A DNA stretch of 64,000 nt, from assembly GCF_949987535.1 (NCBI RefSeq), contig NC_080080.1, positions 60,362,668 through 60,426,667 on the forward strand. The letters are read 5' to 3'. Position 1 is the first letter of the stretch, and every line of letters starts with the position of its first letter. Shown one piece after another: positions 10,446 to 23,527 of this stretch. The stretch comes from Balaenoptera acutorostrata. Taxonomy: Eukaryota; Chordata; Mammalia; Artiodactyla; Balaenopteridae. Under the pieces are notes generated by a model that saw only the letters and a program-made list of their open reading frames with translations, made no database searches and was not told the DNA's origin. The translations under genes and the position numbers were made by a program.

Positions 10446-13389
10446 GTTAAAAAAATAGCAAATGATGGAATGTTAGAAAATTAATTTATTTTCCATGAAT
10501 AATTATCAATAACTATGGGACACTGGCCCATGTAAGTTAAGAGGCTTCTTTTTCCATGTGATTCTGAATACAAAATGTATCCATATTCAGGAATCGTTTT
10601 CAAAGTGAATTTTTTTTGGTACCTTAATAATCATAATGGGTAGTAAGATCAATTTGTTTTAACACTTATGTAGATAAGTGTTAAATATAAAATGATAAAA
10701 TGTAGGGTCTTTTCACTTTTTAATTTTAACTCTGTATATGAGACAAAGAAAACTAAGTGCTTTCTATCATGTTGTGGTTTTTGCTCAACTACTACTACCA
10801 AAATTCTTGAAAGATAGTATTACCTGTTTGTGTCCTTTCAGAACAACGCCCTTGCATACCAGTGCCATAAAAAAATCAATAGCCTTGAGAGACCTTTCAA
10901 GGAAATCATTGTTATTGATTCATCCCTCAAATATGACCCAATTTAGCAACAAAATGATGCTGAAGTTTATCGTTTCTTCTCAGTGAATTAATAACTCTGG
11001 AAGATTTAAATGTCTTTTCCTAGATGACAGAGGTGGCTTCTATACACATACACAATGGACACATACACACAAATAACATCCTGATATCCATTTTACATCT
11101 GTAATTCCACTCTGAATTCTCCTGCCATTAACCAACTCAAATGCCACATTATTCAACTCCTTTCCCTTGCTGGCTGGATTGGGTTCAGGAAACAGGGAGC
11201 AATTTTAATGCCCTCTTTAGTAAACCTACACCCTATTTATGAACTAAGAAGAAATAGTTTTTGTTTCTATTTTCTGGTATCTTGAGCCTTTCATATGATT
11301 GCATCTCTCCAACCATATAGCTTGCAGAATTAGTATTATGATTAGAGATGCAGAAAAGTTTTGATGCCTAAAAATGTCTTCTCATCTACTAACTGATGGT
11401 TGGCACTCAACTTTCTTCCCTTTGTCTCTGAATCTCATCCCTTTACCTTAAATCTTTTTTTCCCATTAAAATTCAAATACTGGTTGTGCTTTAAGATCTT
11501 AGTCATTTTTATCTCAGCTTGAATGATCCAAAAGCAAGTTTTGATGATGTGTAAGAGGGAAGAGAACTTGAGGGCATGAGGGTTCTGCAGAGGGTATTAG
11601 GGAATAGAGAAGACAGAGCAATAGACAGACTCCCAGGGGAAACTCAGAAAGTGGAGCTTGATGAAACAAGCAAACATCACGGTTTTGCTTAAGGTCTATT
11701 CTAATTAGTTGTTATTCGTGTGTAAAAGTTTGCCTAAAAAGCATAACCTATGAGTGATTTGTGCCCCTGAATATTATGGATGTATAATATAATTCAAACA
11801 GTGCAAGGAACACACAGATTACCACATGGCCTCAGCCATGCTCCATTTTGCAGTCTGCCCACTTTGAGCATCAGAAAATGGATTGTAGAAATCTGGTTCA
11901 TCTTATTTTAAACTTCTCGTTTCCCAAATTTGAAATAGTATTTATTTAAAAACTAGGCTCTTTAAAAAGATCGCAAAAACACTATAAGGTATTCATTGAA
12001 AAGAACCTAACATTTACTACTGTAGTACATTATGTACAATTTATTGACTATTTCTCCTGAATATACATTTATGTATTTCATAATCTAACATTTATATTAA
12101 GTATAACTATAATATGATTCTGGTGTCAACCTTGACAAAGCTGGTGAAATCCTTTGCTACAAAAATATGTCTCTGCCTTATAATTTTGTTTCAGTATTAG
12201 TTTCCACATTTGCCAGCAAGATACTTTTCATCCTACTCAACTAATAGGCCACTTAGTTGAATACTGGATAAAATACAAATTGCAGAGGATCCTCCATTTC
12301 TGTTCATAATTTTAAAAATTTCAACTAAAAGTGCAAAGCGTTTATCAATTTCTGTAGCTTGCTCTCTTCCTAAACCTACTTGCTTCTTACATCAATATTA
12401 AGTTTCTGGTTTTAAATAACTGTGACTCTCCTTTAATGTGTTCTCTGTTAGAGGCTTTCTCTCCCTTTAGAATTGTTAGTAGAAGTGGTATTTTTGTGGG
12501 AAGAAAACAGCATCTTCTGTACTACTCAGCTATCAGGACTATAGAGCTACATCCTCAGTTGTATAATCAAAAACCTGGCCTGGCATCAACTAGTGGGATT
12601 AAAAACCACTTTTTCAATTCCTTGCAATTCAAATATTTACATCAACTTCTCTTTGTTTTAACAATAGCAAATAGAACCCAGTGTGGGTGTGGCTCATGAT
12701 TCTGCTTCTCTGACTCAGGATCTTAGACTTCTTGCTTCCAACTTCCTGATGAATGTGCCCTTTAGCAATTGATGGGGGTCAGGTTTGTTTACTGCTACTG
12801 GTTTCCAACAGTTCAATGCCATGAGGCATCTCTTGAAAGTATTTCTTTGCTACAAAGTATTTCTCTCCCTTGCCCTCACCCAACTCTCAGGTTCTGTTGC
12901 TTCTTTAAGGTTTGCATCTGTAAATAGTCCTTTGGGTTTGTTTCCTTGGTGGACTGGCTGTCTTCCAAGATTTTGTTGTTAATGTTGTCTGACGTTTTAA
13001 AGATGACCTTTTGGTGTTGTTATAAAACTTCTCAAGAAAAGGAAAACAGAAGTGCTCATCTAACCCTCTTCTAAAGACTATGCAAAAAAGCCAGTTGTTT
13101 TAAAACATTATGGCTGGTGATATAAATGGCTGCAGCATATTATATCTGCACCTGCATGTTTTTAACTTCCAGAAACCAAAAATCAGCTCTGCAACATGCA
13201 ATCAGACATGAAGAAACAAACAAACAAACAAAAAGCCAGTATTGAAAATTTTCTGCCTGATACGTGAATGTATTGGCGAACAAGCCTGCTACTTCTAATA
13301 TTTACATAAAGACAGTAGTCAAATAACCAATTCAGTAAAACAAACAATTCTTCTATGAGAAAAAAGAGTGATGCTACTTAGAGTTGATG
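10446..13389. other. About 2.9 kb without a recognised feature
   Basis: AT-rich sequence. Open frames at 10738-10986, 12436-12699 and 12785-12982 (plus strand) are short, resemble no family I know, and have no supporting splice or initiation context. A (CAAA)n run is present near 13215-13231. Confidence 0.4.
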
Positions 13390-13580
13390 GACATGAACTT
13401 TAGGAATTTTAGAGCCGAAAATAATCTTGGAGGCCTCCTTTTATAGATGAGGAATATGAGGTCTATGGTGGTTAAGTGAATTGTCCAAGCCAGAGATGGG
13501 ACTAGGGTCAAAGTTGAGGTTTTCTGCCAGGATGTTGAGCTTACTCTTGAAACTTGCTGGGTGTTTACATATTGCATCAA
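13390..13580 (-). mobile_element. MIR-like fragment, antisense
   Basis: 'ttttatagatgaggaatatg' followed by 'gtggttaagtgaattgtcc' and 'gagatgggactagggtc' matches the reversed core of MIR-type SINEs. It is strongly diverged. Confidence 0.45.
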
Positions 13581-13731
13581 GAGAGCCCATATGTACTGGA
13601 TTTTCTTCCATTTACTAACAGAAGCAAGTTAGTGCTTTTACAGGTATTGTAGTATAAAATCAGCCCATTCAGTCAAACTAGTCAAAAATTAGTCAATCTA
13701 GGAGTCCCAAAGAGACAATGCTTTGTAGGCT

Positions 13732-13756
13732 TTTTCTTTTCTTTTCTTTTCTTTTC
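13732..13756. repeat. (TTTTC)n simple repeat
   Basis: Five units of TTTTC. Confidence 0.95.
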
Positions 13757-13793
13757 ACTGGAAATGGGAATTAGATAGATAATGCATGTTTGT

Positions 13794-13814
13794 GTGTATG
13801 TATGTATACATATA

Positions 13815-13848
<34 letters not shown>

Positions 13849-13850
13849 CT
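13794..13850. repeat. (TATG)n/(TA)n compound microsatellite
   Basis: TATG units followed by TA runs with a few C interruptions. Confidence 0.9.
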
Positions 13851-14189
13851 TATATCTTGTTCAAATTTAAAAGAATACAATTTTGTTTTTTATAGTCTAA
13901 TTATGTATGACATAAAAATAAAACATGTGGTTAATCAAATATATTTGTAGTATTTATTTTTGTAAGTAACTTCCTTTCTTTATATAAATCTGTACAGTTT
14001 TAAAGATAATGGGACAACACAGAAATATTCATTTTCAAGCTAACACTGATAAATAATGTTTTGTAAGTGCCCTAAATTATGTAAAGACTAAAAGTTCCAT
14101 TGTTCTATCTATTCTATGGGAAGTGGTTGATGTTTAGCTATGAAATAATGTATCAATCTCAGGAAACAATTCTTAGGTTAAAAAACTCA

Positions 14190-14360
14190 TTTTCCCCATG
14201 ACGTCTTTTCACAAAGATTTAATTCAAAGAATTTGCCTTTGTAAGATTTCGATCACTTTTCACCATTGTTCCCATCCATGCATGTTCCTGTTAAGGGTGC
14301 CTGCTTCTGTTGCTAAGCAACCTTGCAGTCTTGTTGGGGCATAATGATGAACTAATAATT
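14190..14360. promoter_or_regulatory. Candidate regulatory block: CRE-like, TCF-like and X-box motifs
   Basis: A CRE-type 'tgacgtc' lies at 14199-14205, followed by TCF/LEF-like 'acaaag' and 'ctttgt' sites. A perfect palindrome 'gttgctaagcaac' lies at 14309-14321 and has the form of an RFX X-box (two inverted half sites with a one-base spacer). I recognise no transposon here. The motifs are seen directly; regulatory function is inferred. Confidence 0.3.
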
Positions 14361-15434
14361 ATTTTAAATATGTCTGTTTGGATAGGGTCTCTTTAGGAAT
14401 ATCGTGATACTTTTGTCTAAGAGGCTGTGTAAGAAGGTTCTTCATTTCAACTTACAGTTCTACAGGAATATAAGTGATAGAATGATGTTTTCCAGAAGAG
14501 TTGGAAGAATGCCAAGAGTACACTAGAAAAGCACTAGGTCTTACTTCCTCCCAGTATGCTTTTTTTTCTAGGAAGGGGTAAAAATCAGTCAGATGACAAG
14601 TCAAGAAATTTACCAGAAGATTTCAAAGAAATATGAGGAACATCAATATTCCTTTTATTGACTAGATTAAATTATTATTTTTTCCTCCTCATCCTAAATT
14701 CTTAAGAAATATTGTCAAGCCATATTATGTTGAAAAATAAGTCCCATGTAAGCGAGACATGGGTATTTGAATTTTATCAGGCTTCCAGATAAAACTAAAT
14801 TGTTGATTAAATCCTCTCCATCCTGCTTGCTCTTGTCCCAGACATCCCTCTCCAGTTCAGGAATATCCTCCTTTAAATAGTTTATTTAACCATATGGGAC
14901 TGATGCCAGTAGCCTTAATATTTTCTGTACGGTATACTGGGATATATAAGGGGACTACCATCATATCTCTAGCATGTAGTGAGAGTTAGTAGATAGCATT
15001 CCCAGTATGCATCTGGAAAAACAAAAATGTTGTTCCTTTAAACAATCTTTTTTGGTGATAAAGCAAAGAATCAAAGGTATTTCATTACTAAAGAATCAGA
15101 GAATGTCCTAACTCTAAGGGAAGAGCACTTCTAATGTCATCTCAATATCCATCCAATCCAGAAGCAGAGCTGATGGTGCTACCAAGAGACAGAGTCTCCT
15201 TGTGGTGACACCGCCTTCAAAAGTTTTGGAAGGTACCCCCAAACATCACCAGTTTTCTTTACAGCCTTGCTTGTCTCTAGTATTTAAAGATACATCTGAT
15301 ACTTATTGATTCTATTTATATTTTGAGGGTGATGCCTTCTTAGGGATATCATCTCATATGCAAAGTTAAAAGTGTTGATCATTTTTCTCTTCTAAAACTT
15401 AAACTATTATAATTTATAATTTATGTTTAAGGCA
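14361..15434. other. Nothing recognised
   Basis: About 1.1 kb of AT-rich sequence without a supported feature. Confidence 0.4.
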
Positions 15435-15640
15435 GCCAAGTTTAATAGCTTTATGACTTGGGGCCATAAAGGTGAGTGTTTAAATCTTGGTTCACTGTTT
15501 TGTGTGTGGTATATGGCCCCTCCAGGTATCAGTTTTCTTACTTATAAAATAGGGTTTGCAGTGCATTCTTCACAGATAAAGGATTAAATTTGATATGCTA
15601 ACATAGTGTCTACCATATAGTGTACATTAAATATGAGCCC
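15435..15640 (+). mobile_element. MIR SINE, sense
   Basis: 'agctttatgacttggggcc', 'gtatcagttttcttacttat', 'aaaatagggtttgcag', and a tail with 'tagtgtctaccatatagtg' follow MIR order. Confidence 0.65.
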
Positions 15641-15839
15641 TCTTTCCTATCTTCACTGGGTGTGGCCAACTTCTAGTTTTCTAGGATTTACTAGAAAATT
15701 TCATACCTTCTAGGAATATGTGGCTTCTGATCATATTCCCTTACCATCTTCATTTTACTAAACTAAAGGCTCTTATTTTTTTTTGTAATTCCCACATTCT
15801 TATTTCCCATCTCAGCTACTTTTCTGTTAATTTTTTAGA

Positions 15840-16050
15840 ATTCAGTTTATTTTAGCAGGCATTAATTGAGGTAAGGGGAATTACAGTAGGTCCTGTGGTT
15901 ACAAATGTAAACAGGATCCCTGTTCTCAGGTACCTTATAGTCTAGTGTCAAGAGTAGTAAACAGACAAAAAATTGCAATTTGACCTGATAAATTCTGTGA
16001 TACTGGTAAGCCTGTGACAACACAAGTGAAATATCTAAATCAGATTAGGG
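15840..16050 (-). mobile_element. L2 LINE 3' end, antisense
   Basis: Reversed L2 3'-end phrases: 'aacaggatccctgttctcag', 'ccttatagtctagtgtcaag', 'aaacagacaaaaaattgc'. Confidence 0.6.
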
Positions 16051-16169
16051 AGGATGGGAGATTAAAGGTAAAGGAGCTTGCTGTACTTGTAGGCTTTTCT
16101 CTAGAGTTGGCAAACATCTGTACCTGTGTTCAAGGTTTACATTGACCAAGACAGCCTTAACATTCCTTT

Positions 16170-16740
16170 CAGCTTAATATAAAACTTTAGACAGGTTTCT
16201 TCCTGAATTATAGGCCCTTGACCTCCCCTTATTTAGAACATTTACTCTAAAAAACATGCAAATTCTTTTTTCACCCCTTTGACACGTAAATCTTCTTCTA
16301 GTAATCTTGCCAGATTTACAACCCAGGAATATCTTTCTCAAGGACATGGGAGCCATTTTTTGGAATGTAATCATCAAGAAAGATAGCATCACATTCTCTG
16401 TGGGAGGGCAAGAGTCTAACTTCAATAAGTGCTGATTAGCAAACACAGATGGCCTAATCACATTAACCAGTCTCCTCCTAATGTCCTCCAGTACCAATCC
16501 ACTAGCTCACTCCAGAATTGATAAACTCTCCCACCTTTTATTTCAGCAGAGTTTAGTCCAATCTCTCTCTCCAATTGCAATAGTTTTGAATAAACTTTCC
16601 CTTGCCTGTTTAAGTCTGTCCTTTGACAGGATGCATCCAGGTTTTGTACAAGGGGAAAAAACTGATTTTTGCCCAATAATCTACTCACTGATGCCTGGCA
16701 CTTGGTCAACTTTTGTAATTGCTGATTAAAATAAGTCCAT
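16170..16740 (+). mobile_element. Probable ancient solo LTR (ERVL-like)
   Basis: It has LTR-type 3' features in order: 'ttttatttcagcagagttta', 'caatctctctctccaattgc', 'tagttttgaataaactttcc' (AATAAA signal), then a T/G-rich downstream part. No internal retroviral sequence is present. Boundaries and target duplication were not found, so the exact extent and family are uncertain. Confidence 0.45.
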
Positions 16741-17544
16741 CATGTCAATGTCTAGGGGGAAATGTTTTCAATGGCTCTAAACACTTTGAGCAGTGATAAA
16801 TGAAATCTCTGAGTTCACCATCTTCTAACTGGAACTAGAATTATTTTTCCAAAAATATATTTCTTTACACTTATGCACAAAATGAGCCTCTGCCTCAAAG
16901 AGACTGTGAGTAGGCTCAAGTATCCACTCGTCCTAATAGCTTTATACTCATTCTTTTGGTATTTCAATGATCTCAAGGGTTCAGAATCATGAATAAAGTT
17001 GGGAGCAATTCATGATGATGTTAATCAACTATAAATTACTCAACAAGGGCTCCCCTTATTATACTCTCCATGAAGCTCTCTAGAGGATCAGCTCAGGTAC
17101 TGGCCTCATGCTCAGTCTAGACTGAGAGAGGATTTCAAATAATTGATGGTTTTAGCCAAAATTTTGAATTCTAAAAAGGGATGGAAATTTGGAAATTCTA
17201 AATCAATCATAGCAAATTACAAATTATCATCAAGAAAGACTGCATAATAAAAATTTCTAAAGGTTACTGTAGAAATTAAGCTTAAATTCAAATTTAATTC
17301 TAAGGTAAATAAAAATATGTATTCCATTTTCATTTTTTTCATTATAAAATTTATAAAACCAGAATTTTCCTTCTAATGTGCGCATTTGCTGTACTTGCTT
17401 TTTCTTTCCAAAAAAAGTTTCACTAACTTAAGGACATATACGACATATGGCACCTTAGAATTAAGGAAATATGGGAGAATGAGTTTGATTACCTCCTCAT
17501 GTTACAAGAAAATTCATTACTTCAAACTTTCCTGGACAGTTTTT
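16741..17544. other. Nothing recognised
   Basis: AT-rich sequence without a feature that I can support. Confidence 0.35.
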
Positions 17545-17695
17545 AAAAAGATGCCAGTTCGCGATAGTGAGAGGCCTGCGCACCGCGATGAAGAGTGGCC
17601 CCCGCTTGCCACAACTAGAGAAAGCCCTTGCACAGAAACGAAGACCCAACACAGCCATAAATAAATAAATTAATTTAAAAAAAAAGATGCCAGTT
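17545..17695 (+). mobile_element. 5'-truncated CHR-type SINE with perfect target-site duplication
   Basis: Only the 3' part of the GC-rich SINE is present (17560-17680: 'cgcgatagtgagaggcctgc' through 'cacagccataaataaataa'). Both promoter boxes are missing. It is bracketed by a perfect 15-bp repeat 'aaaaagatgccagtt' at 17545-17559 and 17681-17695. A 92-codon frame that crosses it is not a gene. Confidence 0.93.
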
Positions 17696-19019
17696 ATCTA
17701 ACTCATACAAACGCCCATATACATATGTACATCTTTCTTGTTGGGGAACAGACTTATATTAGTGTAAATAAGTGGTAATTAAAGTTAATGTGTTCATTTT
17801 ATATAGTTATAATTTAAGATATAGTAGAAATATGGTTTGAACATGATATATACCTTTTTAAAATATATTAGAGACTTATACAGACACCTCACAGTGCCTA
17901 TATTTGTCCATTATGAGGTTTAGAATATACTTTACTACTTAAATGAGTTGAGTATGATATTTTATAATTATATCTTTGCTTTTATCATATATTGTGGATG
18001 TAGAGTCTTTGGTCAGAAACATACCCTCTATATTATAAAAACATCATTATAGAAAAATGCAGTATTCTTTTAATATATAATTTAACATGAAAATAGGACA
18101 GATTTTCAGCAAAATAAGGGAGTTGCATATATTTGGCTTTTACTGGCAGGCCTGTTTCTGCCCAGTAATTACCAGTCTTTACATACATGTTACAGTTCAG
18201 TGCTTTTAAGGAAATCCAGCTTTCTTTGCTCTCTGATCTTTTCTTCTCATAAAATACTTAGCAAACACATAGCTATTAGCTCCATATGAAGTGGTTGTAT
18301 ACATCAGGTATTTTTCACAAGCCCACTTAACCAAGGTACCAAGTAATTTGACTAGAATCCAAACCAAATCAGTTGAAGAGCTAAGTGTGCAAAAAATCCT
18401 GTAACACACTAGATTCCAATGAGCCACAGTTTTATTAACACTGCACCACTTAGCAAACTCAGATGGGGTCTTTGGGTCTTTATGTTGAGTTTCTTTAATT
18501 GGCAAATGCTTAAGAGCACACTTTAAATGCAGTTACACAATGAGATCATGATAAGAATTGCTATAGGAATATAGGCAAAGAAAAAAAAATAAATCATCAC
18601 TCACATATGCCCTGAGCATTTTCTGCTGAAGAGAGAATCTGAACTCCATAATGAGGGTACTAGTATATTACATGCTTCTGATAGTAAGTTCTTATCACTT
18701 GAGAAATATCATTAAACATTATATCTGTGCAGCTTAATCCTTCTTAACTTGAAATATACCTTTAGAAATAATACATTAACAGTTTGAGAAAATTCAGCTA
18801 TTACATAGCTATTTATCTAAATATTTATGTGAGATAATTATGAAAGCATTCTATTAATAATTTTATGAAGACATTGTAATAACAATTTAGTCTTAGAATT
18901 TTAGAAAAAAAAAATAGACCAATAAAGATACTTCTTCTGGTTCAAATTGTACAAATGAAAATTCTGAAGCTAAGTAAATTGGGCAAAGTATGTTGCTGTT
19001 TCATAAGTTAATGAAAGTA
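17696..19019. other. No recognised gene; one unexplained 99-codon frame
   Basis: The minus-strand frame 18206-18505 is open for 99 codons in AT-rich DNA. It lacks an ATG at its 5' end, and its product (ending KDQRAKKAGFP) resembles nothing I can name. I see no flanking poly-A or target duplication that would make it a retrocopy. The remainder is AT-rich and featureless. Confidence 0.35.
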
Positions 19020-20276
19020 AATTTATTTATTAAATTTTTATTTATTTATATTTTCATGGGTTTATAACACATAAGTTTCATGTGTACAATATTATATTTT
19101 GACATTTATATACACTACAGTGTGCTCACCACCAAAAGGTTAGTTGTCATCTGTCATCATATTGTTGACCCCCTTTACCCATCTTGCCCTCCCTCCACCC
19201 CCTTCTCCTCTGGTAACCACTACTCTGTTCTCTGTATCTATTTGTTTTTTTCAGTTTGGTTTGTTCATTCGTTTTGTTTTGCTTGTTTTTATATGCCACA
19301 TATGAGTTAAATCATATGGTATTGGTCTTTCTCCATCTGATTTATTTCACTTAACATAATACCCACAAGGTCCATCCATGTTGTCCCAAATGCCAAGATT
19401 TCATCTTTTTATGGCTATTATTCCATTGTAAGTGTGTGTGTATCTTCTTTATCCATTCATCCATCAGTGGACACTTAGGTTGTCTCCATATCTTGTCTAT
19501 TCTAAATAACGCTGTGATGAACACAGGGGTGCATATATCTTTTCAGATTAGTGTTTTTGTATTCTTTGGATAAATACCCACAAGTGGAATAGCTAGATCA
19601 TATGATAGTTCTATTCTTAATTTTTTGAGGAATCTCCATGTCATTTACCATAGTGGCTGCACTAATTTACATTCCCACCAAAAGTGCACAAGAGTTCCCT
19701 TTTCTTCACTTCCTCTCCAACACTTGTTATTTCTTGTCTTTTTGATAATAGCCATTCTAATGGGTGTGAAGTGATATCTCCCTGTGGTTTTGATTTACAT
19801 TTCCCTGATAATTAGTGATGTTGAACATTTTTCACCTGCTTGTTGGCCATCTATATACCTTCTTTGGAAAAATATCTATTCAGCTTCTCTGCTCATTTTT
19901 TAATTTGATTGTTAGCTTTTTTGTTGTTGAGTTGTATGAATTCTTTATATATTTTGGATATTAGACACATGATTTGCAAATATCTTCTCCCATTTGGTAG
20001 GTTTTCATTTTGTTGATGTTTCCTTTGTTGTACAGAAGCTTTTTAGTTTGATAATAGTCCCATTTGTTTAGTTACGCTTTTGTCTCCTTGCCTGAGGAGA
20101 CATATACAGAAAGATATTGCTAAAACCAAAGTCAAAGCGAATACTGCCTATGTTTTCTTCTAGGAGTTTTATTGTTTCAGGTCTTACATTGGAGTCTCTA
20201 ATACATTTTGAGTTGATATCTATGTATGGTATAAGATAGTGGTCTAGTCTCATTCTTTTGCATGTGGCTATCCAGA
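19020..20276 (-). mobile_element. 5'-truncated LINE-1 (ORF2 3' part plus 3' UTR)
   Basis: Reading the minus strand from 20276 down gives L1 ORF2 C-terminal coding sequence, then the 3' UTR, then A-rich sequence near 19020-19050. Antisense landmarks on the plus strand include 'ccatccatgttgtcccaaat', 'gtaaatagtgctgcaat'-like sequence at 19500-19530, and 'catttggtaggttttcattt' at 19993. All frames are broken except short stretches. This is an old copy. Confidence 0.9.
20068..20253 (-). pseudogene. LINE-1 ORF2 remnant
   Basis: A 61-codon open piece within the L1 above. Residues such as [20 protein letters not shown] and KLLEENIGS match the region of L1 ORF2p downstream of the reverse-transcriptase domain, where the family has a similar '[15 protein letters not shown]' motif. 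It is far too short to be functional. Confidence 0.85.
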
Positions 20277-22640
20277 GAAACTAAATTTAGATGCTCTCCA
20301 TCCTTTCATCACATTTTAAACCCATTCAGATTAATCTGCAAAACTTCATCAAGAGGTTTGAAGGTAGAGAACTTTTTACTGTCTAGCTGATTTTTAAGAG
20401 TGATTAGGGCAGAGTTATAAATCAAATTACTGTAAAAAACGTTCTGGCTAGTCCATGTCAGTCACTTTCCTAAATTTCAAGGTTATTAATTGCTCAACTT
20501 ATCTTATGACTTTAAATTTGAAAGCCTCAAATTAGCAACTTTTCATATGATTCAAAGCAGTAGGGGTTTTACAGAATGATTCTGTTAAATTAATTTTTTC
20601 CTCATTTGAAGCATAGATGATTAAGATATATATTAATTTATTCAGAAAAGTCATACATTTTTTCAATGGAAAAAGTCTTCTCTTCTGTGCTCCTTAGGGC
20701 TATTTGTGTGCAAAATTTAACAAATATTGGTTCAACTCTTTTTTTTTTTTTTCTGATTCAAAGCTTCAGCATGAGTGATGATTAGTTGGATGGCTAATGA
20801 GACAGTAATCTCCTCAAACATTTTTTAAACCACTTGTACAGTCTACATGAAGCAGCAGCTCAGTAAATGTTGAATGAATAAGTGGACAGATCCCACTTAC
20901 ACAGAAGACTGAATTCTTCTTTAAGAATCTGAGGTTTAATTTTGTGGTCAAAGGTTTAGAAATGGAAATAGAAGTCAAAGTTCCATTTGACTTATAACGT
21001 GACTTCTGTCCTCAACAGATGGTTAAAAAGGTTAGTTCTACCAGTGGCTTCAGAAAACATACAAAAGAGGTTAGCAGAACCATGATATTTATGGTATATA
21101 TATGATTGTTTCAAAAACTGAGTGAACAGGTATTACTTGTAAGGGCAATCAGGTGCCACTTTCAATGATAAGGCCTGAACTGCAGGGGTTTCACACTCAG
21201 CCCTGCTACTTGTTAATTCTGGCTTAACTCATTATGCTTCCTGATGCTGCCACACAGCTCCTTATTTTGAGGTAATAGGTGATTTGACTATGCTTTTGTG
21301 TTTGTTTGTTTTTTTAATGTTACACAGAAAGCTAGAGTCAAAAATTTGTGTGTAGTATGAGAATGATACTTTGGATATATTGCTATTTATGATAAGCCCA
21401 GATTTACATGTTTACCTCGAACTGGAAAAAAATTGCTAAGTAGAATTTCCCCTGTAAAAGTAATTACTGACAATGTCTTCCTCCGTAACCACATGGACCT
21501 ATATCAAGGCTGCTTATTTGTGCAAGATACCAAAGTTGTTACCACAGGACTATGCTATCAGAAGCAGATTTTCTGCCAGTGGGCTGGGCCAGCTTTTGCA
21601 AACTACAGGAAACCTGGGTTCATAAAATAACCTATGGGACACTCCTGATCTAAACTCAAACAGAATGGGGTTAATACATAAATCCTTGCAGGAAGTTTGG
21701 ACACTGAAAAGATCTGTCACTTAGGATGGCGATTCAGCTTAACAAATGAGGCAATGAGACTGATGGAATATGCCCTTTCCAAGGAAGAAGTTACCATGAT
21801 TTCCATTGATACTATCAGTATTTCCACAGTCCTCTGTTTCCAGGAGGTTATATATAGTATCACAGAAGAACCCTGAGAACAGATAATCAAGCCTTTATAA
21901 AGAATCAGAGAAATATATTAAATGTCTCTTAACAAGGAGAATTGAACTTTTTTACTTACAATAACCATTATTATCATTATAGAATTATTATATTATTCTT
22001 AATATTTTATTATTAAATAAATAATTATTATCTGCAGGGAAGGCAGATTGGCATCACATAAGTGTTACGTCACTGAAAACTAATCAATACACACACACAA
22101 AATAATGTGCTAAGGCTACACTAGGGAGTCTCACTTCTGATCTCAAGGTTATGCCAGTTTATCCCAATTTCTCAACAAAACTCTTTATCAAACTTATTGT
22201 ATCTTATCCCTCACTATATCGGAACTGTTTCAAAAGGGACCTTGTTAGTCATTTTCCTTAAAAAAAAAAAAAAAAAGAGAAATCCAAGCCATGCCTTTTC
22301 TATGAAATCTTTGGAGGTTGCTATGACAATGTTATTTGTAGCTCAGCCCACAATTCATATTCTTCAGCTTTTACCCAAAGTAACCTGGTTCTGCTTGCTA
22401 GGTATCATCTTCTAAGACTCCAAGAGATATTGCCAAAGTCTTCTCCAGAGACTGGGATTGGAAAAATGATGGCATTATTAAATGCTGAACTTTAAAAAAA
22501 TCATTTCTATTTTGAGCACCCTAACATAGTTATCTTCATTTTGCATAATCCTTTTTTTTTAAAAAACAAGGATGTACATTTTTGCATGGTTGCAATTACA
22601 GCAAACACAGGGTTTTGTGTTATTCCTTCACTATTTCCAA
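20277..22640. other. Mostly unrecognised; weak L2 3' end near 20815-20885
   Basis: 'agctcagtaaatgttgaatg' near 20860 resembles a sense L2 3' end. The rest, including the AT-rich stretch 21960-22030 and a poly-A run at 22260-22276, shows no supported feature. The 65-codon frame at 21433-21630 is not recognised. Confidence 0.35.
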
Positions 22641-22691
22641 TAACGAAAGCATTTTTCATATATTACAATTGGGGGATTATTTTAATGTTAA

Positions 22692-22765
22692 AGAATACAT
22701 GATATTTAATGGATACAATCTATATTTAATTTAATCAGATCCCTATTACTAGCTACTTGTCTTCA
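22692..22765 (+). repeat. Left arm of a 74-bp near-perfect inverted repeat
   Basis: The reverse complement of this segment recurs at 23528-23601 with one difference in 74 bases. Similarity stops abruptly on both sides. I recognise no transposon here, so it looks like the source of a local inverted copy (see the composite at 23528). Confidence 0.95.
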
Positions 22766-22769
22766 TTTT

Positions 22770-23100
22770 TTTCCTTATTACAGATAGATTCACAAATAAC
22801 ATTATTATGAATATTTTTTTTCCTCTACAGAATTGTTTCTTTAGAATGAGACAAGGGTTATGGTTTGTTTGGCTTGTATTGACAGTATTTTTAAAAGTGT
22901 AAATCTGAATGTGTTTAGGTAAGGCAAGTACAGTAACCTGTATTCCCCATTGTCTTCCCCCAGGCCAACATTGCACATTTAGATTACTTGCTTGACCCTG
23001 AAAGTATTTGAATTTTTGACTCCTGTATTACTGGGTCAAAGGCGTAAGTATCTTTATGACTTTCAATAACAATTATCATTTAACTCTTCTAAACCAGTTA
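22770..23100 (-). mobile_element. Ancient LINE fragment, L1M-like
   Basis: 'ccttattacagatagattca', 'ttattatgaatattttt' and 'ctgtattactgggtcaaagg' match the same old antisense L1-like family seen at 2460-2850. It is highly diverged. Confidence 0.4.
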
Positions 23101-23119
23101 TACATGTATTTGAATGTCA

Positions 23120-23520
23120 CCAACTTTCATTTATTCGAGTACTTTCCAAACGTTAGGTGCTGTATAGGCATTGGGGACACAATGATGAAGTAAGACAATG
23201 AACAGAGAGTTACAATGCAGTGTGAATTAATAGAACTTAGAATAGGGTACTAAGGGAACCCATAAGAAGGGCAGAAACAAGTCTTCTCCAAATTGGGTCA
23301 TTACATGGGGAAGTGGTGGCAAGTAGAAGTACGGAGGAAGGAGAGAACTCCAGGCAAAGAGAGTACCACATGCAATGGCCTGGAAAACATAAAGCAAGCA
23401 TATTTTAAGTATTATGAGGATGTAGAATGGGTCCTAATCTGGTGACTGTAATTAGCCTTCATTCCAACCAGTAGATCAAAGGGAGTAGCACAAGAGCTGG
23501 GAGAGCTGGTGTGTGACTGT
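23120..23520 (-). mobile_element. L2 LINE 3' region, antisense, first half of an interrupted copy
   Basis: It begins with the reversed L2 3' end ('acgttaggtgctgtataggc', 'attggggacacaatgatgaa') and continues through 'aagagagtaccacatgcaat'. It resumes at about 23860 after a roughly 330-bp interruption. Confidence 0.6.
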
Positions 23521-23527
23521 GGCTTGT

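Noticed and set aside
16174..16497. 107-codon minus-strand frame
   Set aside because: It lies antisense within a probable solo LTR, with no retroviral protein similarity that I can see.
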